This document shows, piece after piece, positions 1 through 10,575 of a stretch of DNA of 64,000 bases; position 1 is the first letter of the stretch; each line of letters starts with the position of its first letter. Source of the stretch: Lepas anatifera (lineage: Eukaryota; Arthropoda; Thecostraca; Lepadidae); assembly GCA_034440635.1 (NCBI GenBank), contig JAOTON010000200.1, forward strand, positions 310,001 through 374,000, given 5' to 3'. The notes beneath the pieces are model-generated. The model saw nothing but the letters and a program-made list of their open reading frames with translations, was not told where the DNA came from and searched no databases. A program made the translations under genes and the position numbers.

Positions 1-441
1 GCAAAAATCGGCTTACTCCAGAGTGATATGAAGGAGGCAACTCTCAAAATTACGGAGCTAGAGAACCAAGTGGATGCCATGGAGCGTCACCAACGAGGGA
101 TAAACCTGATTGTCAGTAGCAAAAGGTTTGGGAAGCGACGTGTGGGGGAGGATATCCGTGGTGAAGTTGTGCAGCTGCTGCAGGAATGCTTCCCACACAT
201 TCACGTTGCGAAGGACGCCTTTTCGGCGGTGCATAGATTGCCAGGGGACAGCCTGGTGATCTGTGCGTTCAAAGACCGAGAGCTTCGGGATCGCATCTAC
301 CAGGAGCGAGTCAGGCTCCGTCGAGTGCCGACGCCACCTGAAAAACGTGTCTTCATCAGCGAGTCCTTAACCCTGAGAGATTTTCGGGGAGCTTGTTACC
401 ATGAGACAGAAGAGGCGGGTTTGGACCGTATTCACTTCTAA
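1..441 (+). CDS. LINE ORF1 protein, N-terminal part missing, frameshifted at its end
   Basis: The frame is open from base 1 (A-K-I-G-L-L-Q before the first Met at 28), so the start lies outside the window. The first residues form a heptad-like stretch (KITELENQVDAMERHQR), as in the coiled coil that trimerises ORF1 proteins of L1-like LINEs. It is followed by a basic, RRM-like region with the INLIV and SLVICAFKDRELRDRIYQ stretches. The product would bind element RNA and form the RNP particle. The frame ends at 441 in LDRIHF-stop, while a continuation (TSNGIPGYKLTRD) lies in the next frame, so a one-base indel around 420-440 breaks the gene. Identification rests on position before ORF2 and on the coiled coil plus RNA-binding layout. 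Confidence 0.7.
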   Translation, partial: AKIGLLQSDMKEATLKITELENQVDAMERHQRGINLIVSSKRFGKRRVGEDIRGEVVQLLQECFPHIHVAKDAFSAVHRLPGDSLVICAFKDRELRDRIYQERVRLRRVPTPPEKRVFISESLTLRDFRGACYHETEEAGLDRIHF

Positions 442-955
442 CGGCATCCCTGGGTACAAGCTCACGAGGGACTCTGCTCCCGTGCGCGTGACTTCCCCGC
501 AGCAAGTCCGAGACCTGTGGAGACATCTCAGGGAGGCGCGCGAGTCCGCCCAGTTCCCCGGGCCTGGCGGCGACCCTGCACGGCTTCACCTTGCCGCCGG
601 CGCCCGGCGGCCGGCGCATGCCACGCGGCAGCGGCCCGTACCGGTGGACCGGCAGGGGCGGACCGAGGCACTGGGCCTACCCGGACCTAGCAGCGACGGC
701 GGAGCCTCCAACAGGGGACCTGCAGAGGAAGTACAAACACCGCGCATGCAGAGTGAGAAGGCAACGGAAGGAGTTCGTGACGTCGCGCTTCCTGCTCCTT
801 CTGTGTTGGACAACAGTGTTGCCGAGTCCATGGTGGTAGCTGGCGTTGCTGCTGGCAGTGTTGACCCGGCTGCGGTGTCGGGGGTGAGCGGTGACACAGC
901 TGCGGGTGCCAGTTCGGCCGCCGCTGGGGCTGGGGCGAGTGGTGACGTGGCTTAG
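377..955 (+). pseudogene. Frameshifted C-terminal part of LINE ORF1
   Basis: This frame is open from 377 and overlaps the end of the previous frame. From about 434 it reads FTSNGIPGYKLTRDSAPVRV and then TSPQQVRDLWRHLREA, which looks like the C-terminal RNA-binding domain of an L1/Tx1 ORF1 protein continuing where the first frame stops. The rest becomes Pro/Arg-rich and then a low-complexity Ala/Gly/Ser/Val tail up to the stop at 955. The ATG at 401 is probably not a real start; the segment is the continuation of the 1-441 protein after an indel. How much of the low-complexity tail belongs to the original protein is uncertain. Confidence 0.55.
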
Positions 956-1660
956 AGTGGGTGCAGGAGCTTGGTGACGGTGAATTTATCAACGCTATTT
1001 CTTTGTTTTTGGCGATTACCCAGCCAGTTGGTTCATGAGCTATCCTGCTTTTTCTCGTGAATGTGGCTTCGCGTCGAGGAGTGGACTACACCTGGACAAG
1101 GGACATCTTAGAGACAGGTACAGTGCCGGACACGGATACGTGTATAGTTTTGTTTCATAGAAACTCTGGGTTTAGTCCCGAGCGCCGGCCTCGACATTGT
1201 CATGGTTACCCGTGGTTCGAATAATTCTAGTTTAGATTTCTTGGCGTGTGTGCTGAACGTGTAGGTTAACCTCATGCACGTAATTGTCTTCCTGGATAAG
1301 TGTTGCCTCTTCCCGGTGGTGTATCTTCTCTTTGGGGCACCAGCCCCCGCTGAATAATTAGCGGCTGCGCGCCCTTGCTGCTGCAAGGTCTTTATGTATT
1401 TTTCTGAGTTCTCCATCGCATTAGTTGGTAAATTTTCACCTGCAATTTCTATCTTGGTTTACCTAGCATGTGTTCCATTGAAATCACCCACACACAACTG
1501 TGCGCGCTCCAATTCACGCACTATATCACCCACTTCGAGTGCACAGATACGCCTGCATAATTCCGTCGCAACGAAAATTCTTCCGAGCGCTCGCCCCGCT
1601 CTGGGCCATTGCATGTTTGGAATCGAATGGTCTGATTTCTTTGTTTTGCCACTCCTATGA
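956..1660 (+). other. Spacer between LINE ORF1 and ORF2
   Basis: About 700 bp with no convincing coding frame in either strand. A TGA at 1658-1660 closes the ORF2 frame on the upstream side. In two-ORF LINEs the second protein is translated inefficiently after such a spacer; nothing here identifies the mechanism. Confidence 0.5.
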
Positions 1661-4582
1661 CGCAGTTTTTCAGCTAACGAGGCAACTCTGAAGGTAGCTT
1701 CAATAAATGTTAACGGTCTCCGTGCGCAGGGAAAGCACGGGATATCAAAGCGGCGTAAACTATTCACTTGGGTAAAACATCTTAATTTTGATATTATACT
1801 TCTACAAGAAACTCACTCATCTGCTACGGATAGTAATAGATGGATTAACGAATGGGGAGGCTTGGGATGCTTTTCTCACGGAGACAATAAAAGCAGGGGT
1901 GTTGGGGTTCTTTTAAAACCAAACACGGGTCTAGGAATGGGACAAATATTTTCTGACAAAAATGGAAGGTTTATTACTTTGGAAGTATACTTTAATGGCA
2001 GTAGTATTACGATCGGTAATTTCTATGGACCAAATAATGATAATACACGTGCAATCAAAGAATTTCTTTTGAAAATTGACGAATACGAAAACGCAACGGT
2101 AATAGTGGGGGGAGATTTCAATTTTTGCCTTGATGTTCTTAAAGATAGGGAAAGTACAGCGAAACGAATCGCAAATAATGACAAATGTAAAGACATTCTA
2201 AAAAAATATATGGCTGAAAACGAATTGGTAGATCTGTGGCGAGTACTTAATCCGCAGAAAAGATGTTATACTTGTCTACGATCAAACCCGCCCAGTAAAT
2301 CTAGAATTGATTTGTTCTTGACTAGCAGAAACGTGTTGTATGCGAAAAGTAATCCAACAGCTGATATACGGAACGGCTATCTAACCGACCATAATATGAT
2401 AACGATCTCTGTCAACGTGCCTTGTATTGAAGTCGGCAGATCATTTTGGAAGTTTAATAACGTTCTATTAAGAGATGAAAATTTTGTTTCTTTGATTCGC
2501 CGAAAAATACCTGAAATCTTAGATGAAAACAGGCCTAGCACGTCATATAGTGTTGTACTTTTGGAAACACTGCTGTACGTGTTAAGAGGGTATATAATCC
2601 AATATGCTTCCCACAAAAAACGCAAATATTTTGAGGCCCTTGAGAACTTAGAGGAAGAAATCAAAGTAGTGCAGAATGTTGGAAGTCCAGACACCGGTCA
2701 AATAGAAGCGCTTTTAAAGAAAAGAGACGCTTTGATACAAGAAATGACTAGCAATAGAATATTTAAATCCAAGGCACGTTGGCGTTCCTCCGCAGAAATT
2801 GGGAGCAGATACTTTCACCAGCTAGGTAAGCAAAATAGAGGAAAAAATATTTGCAAAGCTCTGTTTGTACATGATAGGCAGCATGAAGGACAAGAGGTGA
2901 TCAGTAGTAACACTGATCAAATGCTTGAGGAGGGTAGACACTTTTTTAGTGATCTTTACCGAAAAAGGTTATTGACAGGAGAGCTAAATTCTTTCGTGGT
3001 CGGACTTACCTCTGTATCGGAACAAGAGGCTGGCTATTGTAATAGCCCCATAGACCTAGAAGAGCTCACGTTAACGGTATTTTCAATTCGCAATAACACA
3101 TCACCGGGTCCCTCCGGATATACCGGGGAATTTTATAAGTTCTTTTGGCCGGAGCTAAAAAACTTAGTGCATCGTGTATGTTGTGAAATATTTGAAATGG
3201 GAAGGATGCCAAGTAGTGTAAAGCGTAGCGTTACGATCCTCATACCGAAAAAGGGAAAAGATAGCCGTAAAGTAATGAACCTACGACCGATAAGCCTTCT
3301 GAACACTTTGTATAAATTGATTACCAAATGTCTTGCAAACCGACTTGCAAGTATCATTAAAACGATTATTAACACAGATCAAACGGGCTTTATCAAAGGC
3401 CGATATATTGGAGAAAATATTAGGCTTCTCCTTGATTTGAAAGATTATTGCTTTTCACGTAAGCAGCCAGCGCTCTTGCTGGCATGCGACGTGCAGAAGG
3501 CGTATGATTGTGTCGATTGGCAGTATTTGAGACAAGTGTTAAACGTTGTGGGGCTAGGAGGTAATTTTCTGAGGTGGGTGGACATACTTTATGATACGAA
3601 CCCGCATTTTCCAGCAATAGCATCTGTACAGATAAACGGAAAACTGTCCCGTGACTACAGGATTGAGCGGGGTCTTAGACAGGGGTGCCCTTTAAGTTGC
3701 CTTCTCTTTTTGGTAGCCTTTGAACCTCTTTTAGAGCGCATCAGAAAATGTGAGCAGGTCAGAGGAGTGAACGTAGGCCGGACCGTTGTAAAAGTAACGA
3801 GCTACGCCGACGATGTGACGGTAATCATGGACGGCAGTGAAGAGTCATTGTCGTCGTGTATGAGAATATTTAATGAATTCAGTGTTATATCAGGATTGGA
3901 ATTGAGCATTGCAAAAACTCAGGCATTTTGGGTTGGATATGGAGCAGTAACGAAGGCTCCTATCTGTCCCAACTACAGTATTCAGTGGCCAAAAGGGTAT
4001 ATAGAGGTATTAGGAATAAAAATCCCGAACGACCCTAAAACAAATATCGCAGATGTCAACTACGAAGAGAAGTTCGAAAATATTATCTCTCGCCTTAATC
4101 CTTGGAATGGTAAGGGCTTGACGCCATTTGGTCGCATTCACCTGATAAAGTCTGAAATGCTCTCTCAGCTTATCTATTTAATGTCGGTTCTCCCCAGTCC
4201 CGAACAAGTTTTCGTTAAGAAGCTGGAAACGGTGTTGTTTAAGTTTGTTTGGGGTGGGAAGAGGGAGCGCATTAAAAGAGCAACTCTTAAGGCAAAATAT
4301 AAAGATGGTGGGCTTCAGTTCCCTGACTTGTTGAACCAATCTCAAAGTCTCAAGATCGCATGGATTAAAAAATATATGGACGCAGACAACACATGTAAAT
4401 GGAAGGACGTGATGCATGAAAAACTATCCTTAAACTGCACCACAACCGTTTTTCACTGTAATAGTACAGCGGAAACGCTTCAATCATGGCTCGGAAATCG
4501 ATTCTGGGAGGAAACGTGCTCGGCCTGGTATAACATAAAAAATCTGATGATAGTAATGGTGAAGTATTCCTTGCTCAAGTGA
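1661..4582 (+). CDS. LINE ORF2: AP endonuclease and reverse transcriptase
   Basis: The frame is open from 1661 (after TGA) and has no ATG before the endonuclease begins, so the start is unresolved; it may be non-AUG or lost. A start at 1862 (TTG) would cut off the endonuclease N-terminus. Numbering from 1661, the endonuclease starts near residue 12 (VASINVNGLR) and continues with LLQETH (about 47), GVGVLLKP, NFYGPNND, VGGDFNF, SRIDLFLTSR and LTDHN. The RT shows NTSPGPSGYTGEFYKFFW, NLRPISLLNTLYKLITK, QTGFIKGRYIGENIR, ACDVQKAYDCVDW, LRQGCPLSCLLF and the catalytic YADD (about 715). It would nick target DNA and reverse-transcribe element RNA at the nick. The frame stops at 4582, but the protein continues in the -1 frame (see 4534-5478). 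All catalytic motifs I can see are intact. Confidence 0.92.
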   Translation, partial: RSFSANEATLKVASINVNGLRAQGKHGISKRRKLFTWVKHLNFDIILLQETHSSATDSNRWINEWGGLGCFSHGDNKSRGVGVLLKPNTGLGMGQIFSDKNGRFITLEVYFNGSSITIGNFYGPNNDNTRAIKEFLLKIDEYENATVIVGGDFNFCLDVLKDRESTAKRIANNDKCKDILKKYMAENELVDLWRVLNPQKRCYTCLRSNPPSKSRIDLFLTSRNVLYAKSNPTADIRNGYLTDHNMITISVNVPCIEVGRSFWKFNNVLLRDENFVSLIRRKIPEILDENRPSTSYSVVLLETLLYVLRGYIIQYASHKKRKYFEALENLEEEIKVVQNVGSPDTGQIEALLKKRDALIQEMTSNRIFKSKARWRSSAEIGSRYFHQLGKQNRGKNICKALFVHDRQHEGQEVISSNTDQMLEEGRHFFSDLYRKRLLTGELNSFVVGLTSVSEQEAGYCNSPIDLEELTLTVFSIRNNTSPGPSGYTGEFYKFFWPELKNLVHRVCCEIFEMGRMPSSVKRSVTILIPKKGKDSRKVMNLRPISLLNTLYKLITKCLANRLASIIKTIINTDQTGFIKGRYIGENIRLLLDLKDYCFSRKQPALLLACDVQKAYDCVDWQYLRQVLNVVGLGGNFLRWVDILYDTNPHFPAIASVQINGKLSRDYRIERGLRQGCPLSCLLFLVAFEPLLERIRKCEQVRGVNVGRTVVKVTSYADDVTVIMDGSEESLSSCMRIFNEFSVISGLELSIAKTQAFWVGYGAVTKAPICPNYSIQWPKGYIEVLGIKIPNDPKTNIADVNYEEKFENIISRLNPWNGKGLTPFGRIHLIKSEMLSQLIYLMSVLPSPEQVFVKKLETVLFKFVWGGKRERIKRATLKAKYKDGGLQFPDLLNQSQSLKIAWIKKYMDADNTCKWKDVMHEKLSLNCTTTVFHCNSTAETLQSWLGNRFWEETCSAWYNIKNLMIVMVKYSLLK

Positions 4583-5478
4583 TTTTGGGCAATAAAAACA
4601 TTTCCCTTGAAAGAAACCAAAGCATTAATAGACAGCTGTTGATAGATAAAGGATTGGTACGTGTTGCTGATGTGTACGATTTCAGTAGAATACGTTTTTT
4701 GACATCCAATGAAGCTGCCAGTAAATACAATATACATCCAATAACAGCGCATGCAATCATGAGGTCAATTCCAGTGGAATGGAGGCAGCGCATCATAAGG
4801 GAGAAACCTCATTCGTCTTTAGATTCGGGAAGTTTTGACGCTCTGAAAGACGCACCAAAAACAGCCAAATGGGCTTACTGGAAATTAAGAGCGAATGTCC
4901 AGGCCCTGGCAACAGAGAAGTGCCACGAGAAATGGCTGTTGGATCTGCCCGCAGTCGTATCTCCAGAGATGACATGGCCCGCAGTGTATAATCGCCTGCA
5001 TCAATCAGTGAAGGATGTAAATCTTAAATGGCTACAATATAGAATAATTAAACGTATTCTTCCGACAAACCGGTTACTTTACATTTTTGGCCTTTCGGAA
5101 ACTGATAAATGTAGGAAATGCCCAATCTACTCGGAAAGTATTCTGCACAAATTCTGGAAATGCCCTTCGGTCCGAATGCTTTGGCGCGCAGTGAAAGATC
5201 TTTTAGGATTGCAACACAGTCTCACTAGTATGAATGTCTTTTTCGGTTTACATATGTCCGACGCAAACGATTCAATGCGAGTGAACACCGTTATCATGCT
5301 AACAAACCAAATGTTTTGGAAGTATAGGGATTGCGACGGAGCGTTGACCGTGGAAAATCTAAGGCTCCACATTCTTGATTATCTAAAGATAGAGCACTAC
5401 ATAGCACAAACTGGGGACACACGATCGAAGTTCACGGACAGGTGGGGCAGACTGAGCGAGCGCTTACATCTGAATTAA
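4534..5478 (+). CDS. C-terminal part of LINE ORF2 in the -1 frame, Cys/His motif
   Basis: The frame is open from 4534 and reads KKSDDSNGEVFLAQVILG, then about 290 more residues to TAA at 5478. It carries TDKCRKCPIYSESILHKFW followed by KCP, the C-x2-C-x8-H-x4-C motif found at the C-terminus of L1-type ORF2 proteins (zf-RVT type) and thought to bind nucleic acid. It overlaps the end of the RT frame, and the join lies at an A-run (4537-4542), so this is one ORF2 protein split by a -1 shift. A lost or gained A is the simplest explanation; programmed frameshifting is discussed under findings. Confidence 0.85.
   Translation, partial: HKKSDDSNGEVFLAQVILGNKNISLERNQSINRQLLIDKGLVRVADVYDFSRIRFLTSNEAASKYNIHPITAHAIMRSIPVEWRQRIIREKPHSSLDSGSFDALKDAPKTAKWAYWKLRANVQALATEKCHEKWLLDLPAVVSPEMTWPAVYNRLHQSVKDVNLKWLQYRIIKRILPTNRLLYIFGLSETDKCRKCPIYSESILHKFWKCPSVRMLWRAVKDLLGLQHSLTSMNVFFGLHMSDANDSMRVNTVIMLTNQMFWKYRDCDGALTVENLRLHILDYLKIEHYIAQTGDTRSKFTDRWGRLSERLHLN
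4537..4543 (+). promoter_or_regulatory. A-run with slippery-type heptamer A_AAA_AAT at the ORF2 frame junction
   Basis: In the RT frame the codons are ATA AAA AAT, so the heptamer fits X_XXY_YYZ. A -1 slip here enters the frame encoding the Cys/His tail. I did not find an obvious strong stem-loop just downstream. It may simply be the hot spot of an indel. Confidence 0.35.
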
Positions 5479-5766
5479 TAACCAGTTAGTGCGCATTCGC
5501 TGTATTATTGATATGCGTATCTCCCTCCCCCTTTCACACATCTGATTGTATGTGCAGCTTATCTGCTGTGAAATGCGGGTTATCTGCTGTTAAGGTTGAA
5601 GTTGCGTGCGTTAAAGATGTATGTGCGGGGTGTGTGCTGTGTGACAAATATTCTATGGAATCCTCTGAGTGGGTACGGGCTGGGTGAGCCCATCGCGCTG
5701 TGCATTGTAGTATGGATCTGCGTGTTAAGATTGATGTATCATGCAAATAAATGTTGAGAAAAAAAA
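5479..5766 (+). other. 3' UTR and poly(A) end of the LINE
   Basis: About 290 bp after the ORF2 stop. AATAAA lies at 5746-5751 and an A-run at about 5759-5766, marking the reverse-transcribed 3' end. The TATCTGCTGT motif occurs twice (about 5560-5590). Confidence 0.75.
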
Positions 5767-5903
5767 CCACAAAGACGTAAAGGGAAATGTCTGTCCCCTA
5801 ATTGTGACATATTTGGTTAGTGGAACACCGAGACAGGGCTTCTGCAACCGTGCAACCGTGGGCGCGATATAGCCTAGATGCTGAAAGCGCCCTATTAACC
5901 CCA

Positions 5904-5948
<45 letters not shown>

Positions 5949-6329
5949 TGTTTTTCATGTGTACCGAGGACCGTGACGTAGCACGGTCAACCGAGGACCG
6001 GGTTTTCTAGCAGTCGTATTCGCTTCAGAAGTGACATACAGGAAGACGGTGGCCAATACACTGTGGTCATGGGTTGATTGAGACCTAAATTTATTTGAGG
6101 TAGTTTTAAGGAGGACCTATATTACCGAAGACACAGGTGTAAACACAGGACCGGTGTGTTAAACAAGTCCGAAAATCATGACTTTGTTGGACCGCTGTGT
6201 GAACCAAACCTTGTTGACCAAACACTGAGGACCATTATCAGGAGATAAGTTCCCATACATTTGGGGGTCCTCGCGGGTGCCCCCCAATGCGTGAAAAATC
6301 TCCCCCATGGCCCGACGAGTCCCCTTCCC
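5767..6329. other. Non-coding stretch with CA repeat and CGAGGACCG motifs
   Basis: No supported gene. Contains the CA microsatellite and, just after it (about 5964-6001), two copies of CCGAGGACCG. A similar motif sits beside the other CA tract near 17.6 kb. Confidence 0.4.
5906..5944. repeat. (AC)n microsatellite
   Basis: Uninterrupted AC dinucleotides, about 39 bp. Confidence 0.97.
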
Positions 6330-7720
6330 AATCCTAAGTTTCGGGCCCCTGCGGATACAGCCGGACTCCCCCGGGCTCCCTGGAATGCTTGCAGGCCCTT
6401 TGCGGGTCACCCATAGCCTCTGTATCCACAACCAGACCCCTAGCGATGTTCTCAGGCCGATTGTGACTGCAGCCGGGCCCCTATGCCCGGCAGTCTCGGG
6501 TTGCCTTGATTGGGGGGGCCCTGTGGCTGCAACCGGACCCCGTGACGTGAGCCCCCGTGGTCTACCTGGACCTCATGTGGCATGCTTGCGCGCCCCTGTA
6601 GTCCACCAAGGGCCCCTGTAGCCGCAGCCTAGCCCCTAATCTCAGCAAGCACGGGTCTCATGTGGCTGCAGACGATTCCCTGTCCTGCTTACGGGATCCT
6701 GACTTGTGGCTGCAGCCGGGCCCTAGTATGGCTACAGCTGGACCCTACAATGAGTGCGAGCCCAGTGGTCTACCTTGACTTCCTGTGGCTGCAGAAAGGT
6801 CCCCTGACATTTTACGGGCCTCTTTGGGCCATCCGAAACCGGGTCCCTCACGAAATAGGCGTAGGAACGTCCAGAATATTGGGTGGCCCAGCCAAACTTC
6901 AACCTGAAGCTGACAAGAAACTTTCCATGCCAGGACCAAAAACTATTCGGTTTTGGTCTCATTGTTGCCTTTTGCACCTGCTGGCCATAAGAATATCCGA
7001 CTTCCTCCCATTTTGACTGAGATCAGGATTTTTTGGCCCGATATAGAGGGGAGGGGGGGCATGGCCCCTGGTTCCCCTGTTCCTACGCCTACGCCCCCTG
7101 TTCTCCCCCTGTTCCTACACCTATGCCTCACGATATTCTCAGGCCCCCAGTTATAGCAGCTTGGTTCCTATTCCAGGCAGTCTTGGGTCCCCTGTGGTAC
7201 AACCAGGCCCCCTGTGGCTGCAGCTGAACACCCTACCATGATTGCGGACCCGCGATCCACCCGGGCCCCTGTGATTGAAACTGACCCCTGTGGTCTTAGC
7301 AGGTGCCGGTTCCCCTTTGGCCTCGTAAGACCCCTGCCATGAGTGCGGGCCCCGTGGTCTACCTGGACCTCCTCTGGCTGCAGCCGGGCCCCCTGGCATA
7401 ATTGCGGACCCGTGTTCTAACCTAGTCCCCTGTGGCTACAGCCGGGGCCCCTATGGTTCACCCTCAGCCTTTGGCCGCAATCCGGCCCCTTACGATAGTT
7501 TTGGGCCCTTTGTGGCCGGAGCCGGGCCCCTACTTAGAGCTGGCAAGGCCCCTGTGGTTGCAGACGAGCCCCTGTCATGCTAATGGGGCCCCCTGCCCTT
7601 CGGCTGCACCCGGGCCCCTGGTATGCTTGTGGACCCCCCGTGGGCCACCCTAAACCTCTGTGCCCGCAACCGGGCCCCTCATAATGTTCCCAGGCCCACT
7701 GTGACAGATCAACCCGACCA
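6330..7720. repeat. Degenerate GC-rich satellite of GGCCCCTGTGGCTGCAGCCG-like units
   Basis: The phrases GGGCCCCTGTGG, GGCTGCAGCCGGGCCC, GTGGTCTACCTGGACCTC and GGCATGCTTGCGGGCCC recur irregularly across about 1.4 kb. Units appear to be a few tens of bases long, recombined and diverged, without a fixed period. A stretch at about 6940-7130 does not fit and may be an inserted short element. Open frames inside are by-products of the GC-rich repeats. Confidence 0.7.
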
Positions 7721-7861
7721 AGGTTCAGCAAAATTTTGGGCTTAGGCAGAGTTATGGTTTGGGCAGAGCCCTGCACACTGCACAGTCCGATCGGGGCCAG
7801 GTTTTGGAGCCCGAGAAATTTATGGCTGGGTCACGTTTTTAAAGTAGTACTTTTTTACATT

Positions 7862-7998
7862 GCCGGATCCAGGCCAATGGTTGAGGGGGACAGGGCCAAA
7901 AAAACATGAAAAACATATAGTTTTGGAATCGGTGAAAATTGGGCGTTTGGGGGAGGAAGTAAATGCCTTTTTGCCCTCCCCCATGGATCCAACCCTGC
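7862..7998. mobile_element. Possible short inverted-repeat element with GGATCCA ends
   Basis: Begins GCCGGATCCAGGCC and ends CATGGATCCAACCC, an imperfect inverted pair around about 110 bp. G-rich on one side and C-rich on the other, like other GGATCC-ended elements in the window. The target duplication is unclear. Confidence 0.35.
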
Positions 7999-9865
7999 TT
8001 TGACATGCTATCGACGAGGGAGGTGGATGGCGCGGAACGGATGACTGCAGTAGTAGGATGATGATGGAGCAAAATAATTTAGGTGTTGAATAGGATAATA
8101 GGATGTCGGCATAGGCGTCGTACGCGGGAGAGGGAGCTGAGGGACGCGTACCCGCCCTCCACCCCAATGTTTAGATGTTTCTTTACCTGCGCTTGTGGCT
8201 TTGAAGTATGTGAAGGAGCATAAAACGATTAGTTCAAGAACCAAATGTTTTTGCGTTAGATACCGCTGTTCCTCATGGCTTCATTTCTGCAAATTAGAAC
8301 TTGGAACTTCAGAGACGGCAATGAACATTAATTTTCCCAGGATTGGTTTTCTGCCTGATGCTTTCCGAAGACAATTTTCAGTTCCGACCATGCCTGCCAG
8401 ACTTCGGTCATCGTAAGCATATGTGCGGGAACTGTGGGGGCGGCTTCCCCAGCCCCCCCCGCCCACTTTCCGACTATGGGGGAAGTGCACCACCAACTTC
8501 GAGACGAGGCCTATTGTTAGGTGAAAAGAAATGGTCTAGTCACCCGTGGCCCGCAAACTACGAGGACTCTTCCCCCAACTCCAACTCGGAAAGCTTCTGC
8601 GCCTGTGATCGTAAGGCTTGGGTCTGTTCTCCCTGCGAAAAATTCGTGGGGATACTGCAGGACGGCACGAAACACATTATTATACGGTCTTTGTATGAGG
8701 GGAGGGATGATGCCGGTAGGCGACGGGGAGGAGTCAGTTATGTGTTGTTCATGAGCAGTGTGTATATGCTTATGTCTTATTTTTGTTTTGCTTTTATTTA
8801 TTCTGCTCAATGTAGGTATACCATTTGTTTAAATCATTTTCCTTTTTGCAGCATATATAGCACCAGTGAGGCAAACTTGTAGCACCAATGTACATATGCG
8901 GATCCAGAGTATCCGATGGAGGGAATACGGTTCAGGTCAGATAGCAATGATGAAATGTGACTTGACTGCATATAAACATACTTAAACGCATCCTGAACAT
9001 CCTAAATCCTTTTCCCTGTCTGTTGCAGATTATTTTTCTTCGTCGCTGCTAGATACATGAATGAGAGTTCATGGACATGGACATGAATGGGAGATAGGTA
9101 TGAGAGTTCCGTCCTGAAGAAGCATCTTTAGAGAGCTACCTGCAGCCTCTTTACCCTGCACCGCCCTGTGAGACTTACAGCGTCTAAGGACCACGCCATG
9201 GCCTTCGTTACCTGCTCCGTCCCTGGTTGTGTCTTCCGCAGCGAAGGTCTCAGAACAACTCGCTATCGCGATTTTAGCGAACTCTGGCCTCTCTCATCAG
9301 CCCACACCTCTGATCTCTTCTGGACCAGTCAGTCCCCGTCCCAAGCTCAAGCGGCCAAAATTTGATGTCGGTAACGAAGAGTGGAACGTGCTCGTTCGAA
9401 TTTGGAGCATTTTCTGAAAATGCTTTGGACTGGATGATGACTCGTGCCCAGCCTTTTCAGTGTGCTGGTGTAGAACTGGGTAATGGGTTGCCGTGGCGCA
9501 GCAGGAAAATCGGCCGGCTCCTGTTGGCACCATGGTATTGCTCCGGCCAAAATGATCATCAGGACACTCTGCAGTTCTATTATGGAGAAAATGATGGCAA
9601 CATAAATTCGGATATGGTAAGGTAGGGTAAATCGGACAGCGCGTCTCCCGGGACCGTGTCGGGACTGGGAGTGAATATCGTTAGCGTGTTAGACATGAAC
9701 TGCTTTTCAGACATAACGAGGATGAAAATAAATCGGTATGCCGTGAAACGACCTACGTGAGCTTTGATTACCTCCGTCTGGATTTTGGCTTACTCGGCTC
9801 ACATTTGGACCATACCTCAGAAGCCAACGATTCAATAATATAGCAATTTATATCATCGAATTACA
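7999..9865. other. Unassigned non-coding DNA
   Basis: I recognise no gene. Frames of up to about 180 codons (8343-8882 on the plus strand) have no recognisable motif and run through low-complexity C/G tracts (8440-8470). A short frame at 9198-9365 begins MAFVTCSVPGCVFRSEGLR; its CxxPGC could suggest a zinc-binding start but nothing downstream supports it. Regular exon structure is not apparent. Confidence 0.4.
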
Positions 9866-10575
9866 TCAACACGCGCATTGACGGGGGTCTGAGCCACCTT
9901 CTCTTTGACGAGGGGGGCGGGTACCCGCCCCCTAAGACCTCGAGAACCACGGTAGGTAGTGAAAAACAGTAAACGGCGTTGGGTAGCCCATTCACTTCTC
10001 CATCGAAAATATTTGGACCATTTTTTGTCAGGTCACATTTAAGGTCACGAGAGGTCAAAACATGCCGTAATAGGGATAATATGTAAATTAAGTTTTTCGG
10101 CCATTTCATCTGAACAAGTAGAGATAGAGCAAAACGACTTTAACTGTATGAATTCTCGCAGCAAGCCGAATCGAATGATGTATAATTTGACCTTGCTAGG
10201 TCAAATCAAGGATTTGACCTGACCTGAGGTCAGGTCAGGGTCAAATTATATAAAATGCATATCATTAGAACCGCAATGCCCAGGCAAGTCTAATGCAGAC
10301 AAAAGAAATGCTCTATCACCATTCGTTACTGAGTTATTCCGTAAAAACTATTTTTCCCATGTATTTCCAATGGAGGGGTCATGCCTCGTACCTGACCCTA
10401 TTTCATTGATGTAAAAAATACCGAAACATATTTTAGAGAACTCGGTGGGCCCATTATGTGATATGAGTTTCAATCGGATAAGTTCACCCTGCTCCGACTT
10501 ATGCTATCTTAAACTTTTTTTGAGGTCAGATCACTTGACCTGTACTGGTGACCTGACCTGAGATGACCTAACCTT
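9866..10575 (-). mobile_element. TTAA-type MITE family I, copy A, truncated
   Basis: Starts TCAACACGCGCATTGACGG (TTAA mutated to TCAA), followed by the GGGCGGGTACCCGCCCC palindrome, and aligns through to the TGACCTAACCTTA block, where it is cut at about 10575. The opposite terminus is missing. Contains the 23-nt centre of TGACCTGACCT and AGGTCAGGTCA around one base (10215-10237). I place it on the minus strand, taking copies C and D (12674, 22907) as plus. Confidence 0.85.

Larger units (their letters stand above)
1..5766 (+). mobile_element. Tx1/L1-type LINE retrotransposon, 5' end outside the window
   Basis: Two-ORF non-LTR retrotransposon running off the left edge. Order seen: coiled-coil/RNA-binding ORF1 (1 to about 955), a spacer of about 700 bp, ORF2 with an N-terminal AP-type endonuclease, a reverse transcriptase and a C-terminal Cys/His motif (1661-5478), then a 3' UTR with AATAAA and an A-run. 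This order, together with the RT and endonuclease motifs, fits the L1/Tx1 group. Two frameshifts (about 420-440 and about 4537-4543) are the only obvious lesions, so the copy is young. The 5' end is missing, so target-site duplications cannot be tested. Confidence 0.9.

Noticed and set aside
6307..7653. Several frames in the GC-rich satellite
   Set aside because: Short, overlapping, and composed of the repeated Pro/Gly/Cys phrases of the satellite.
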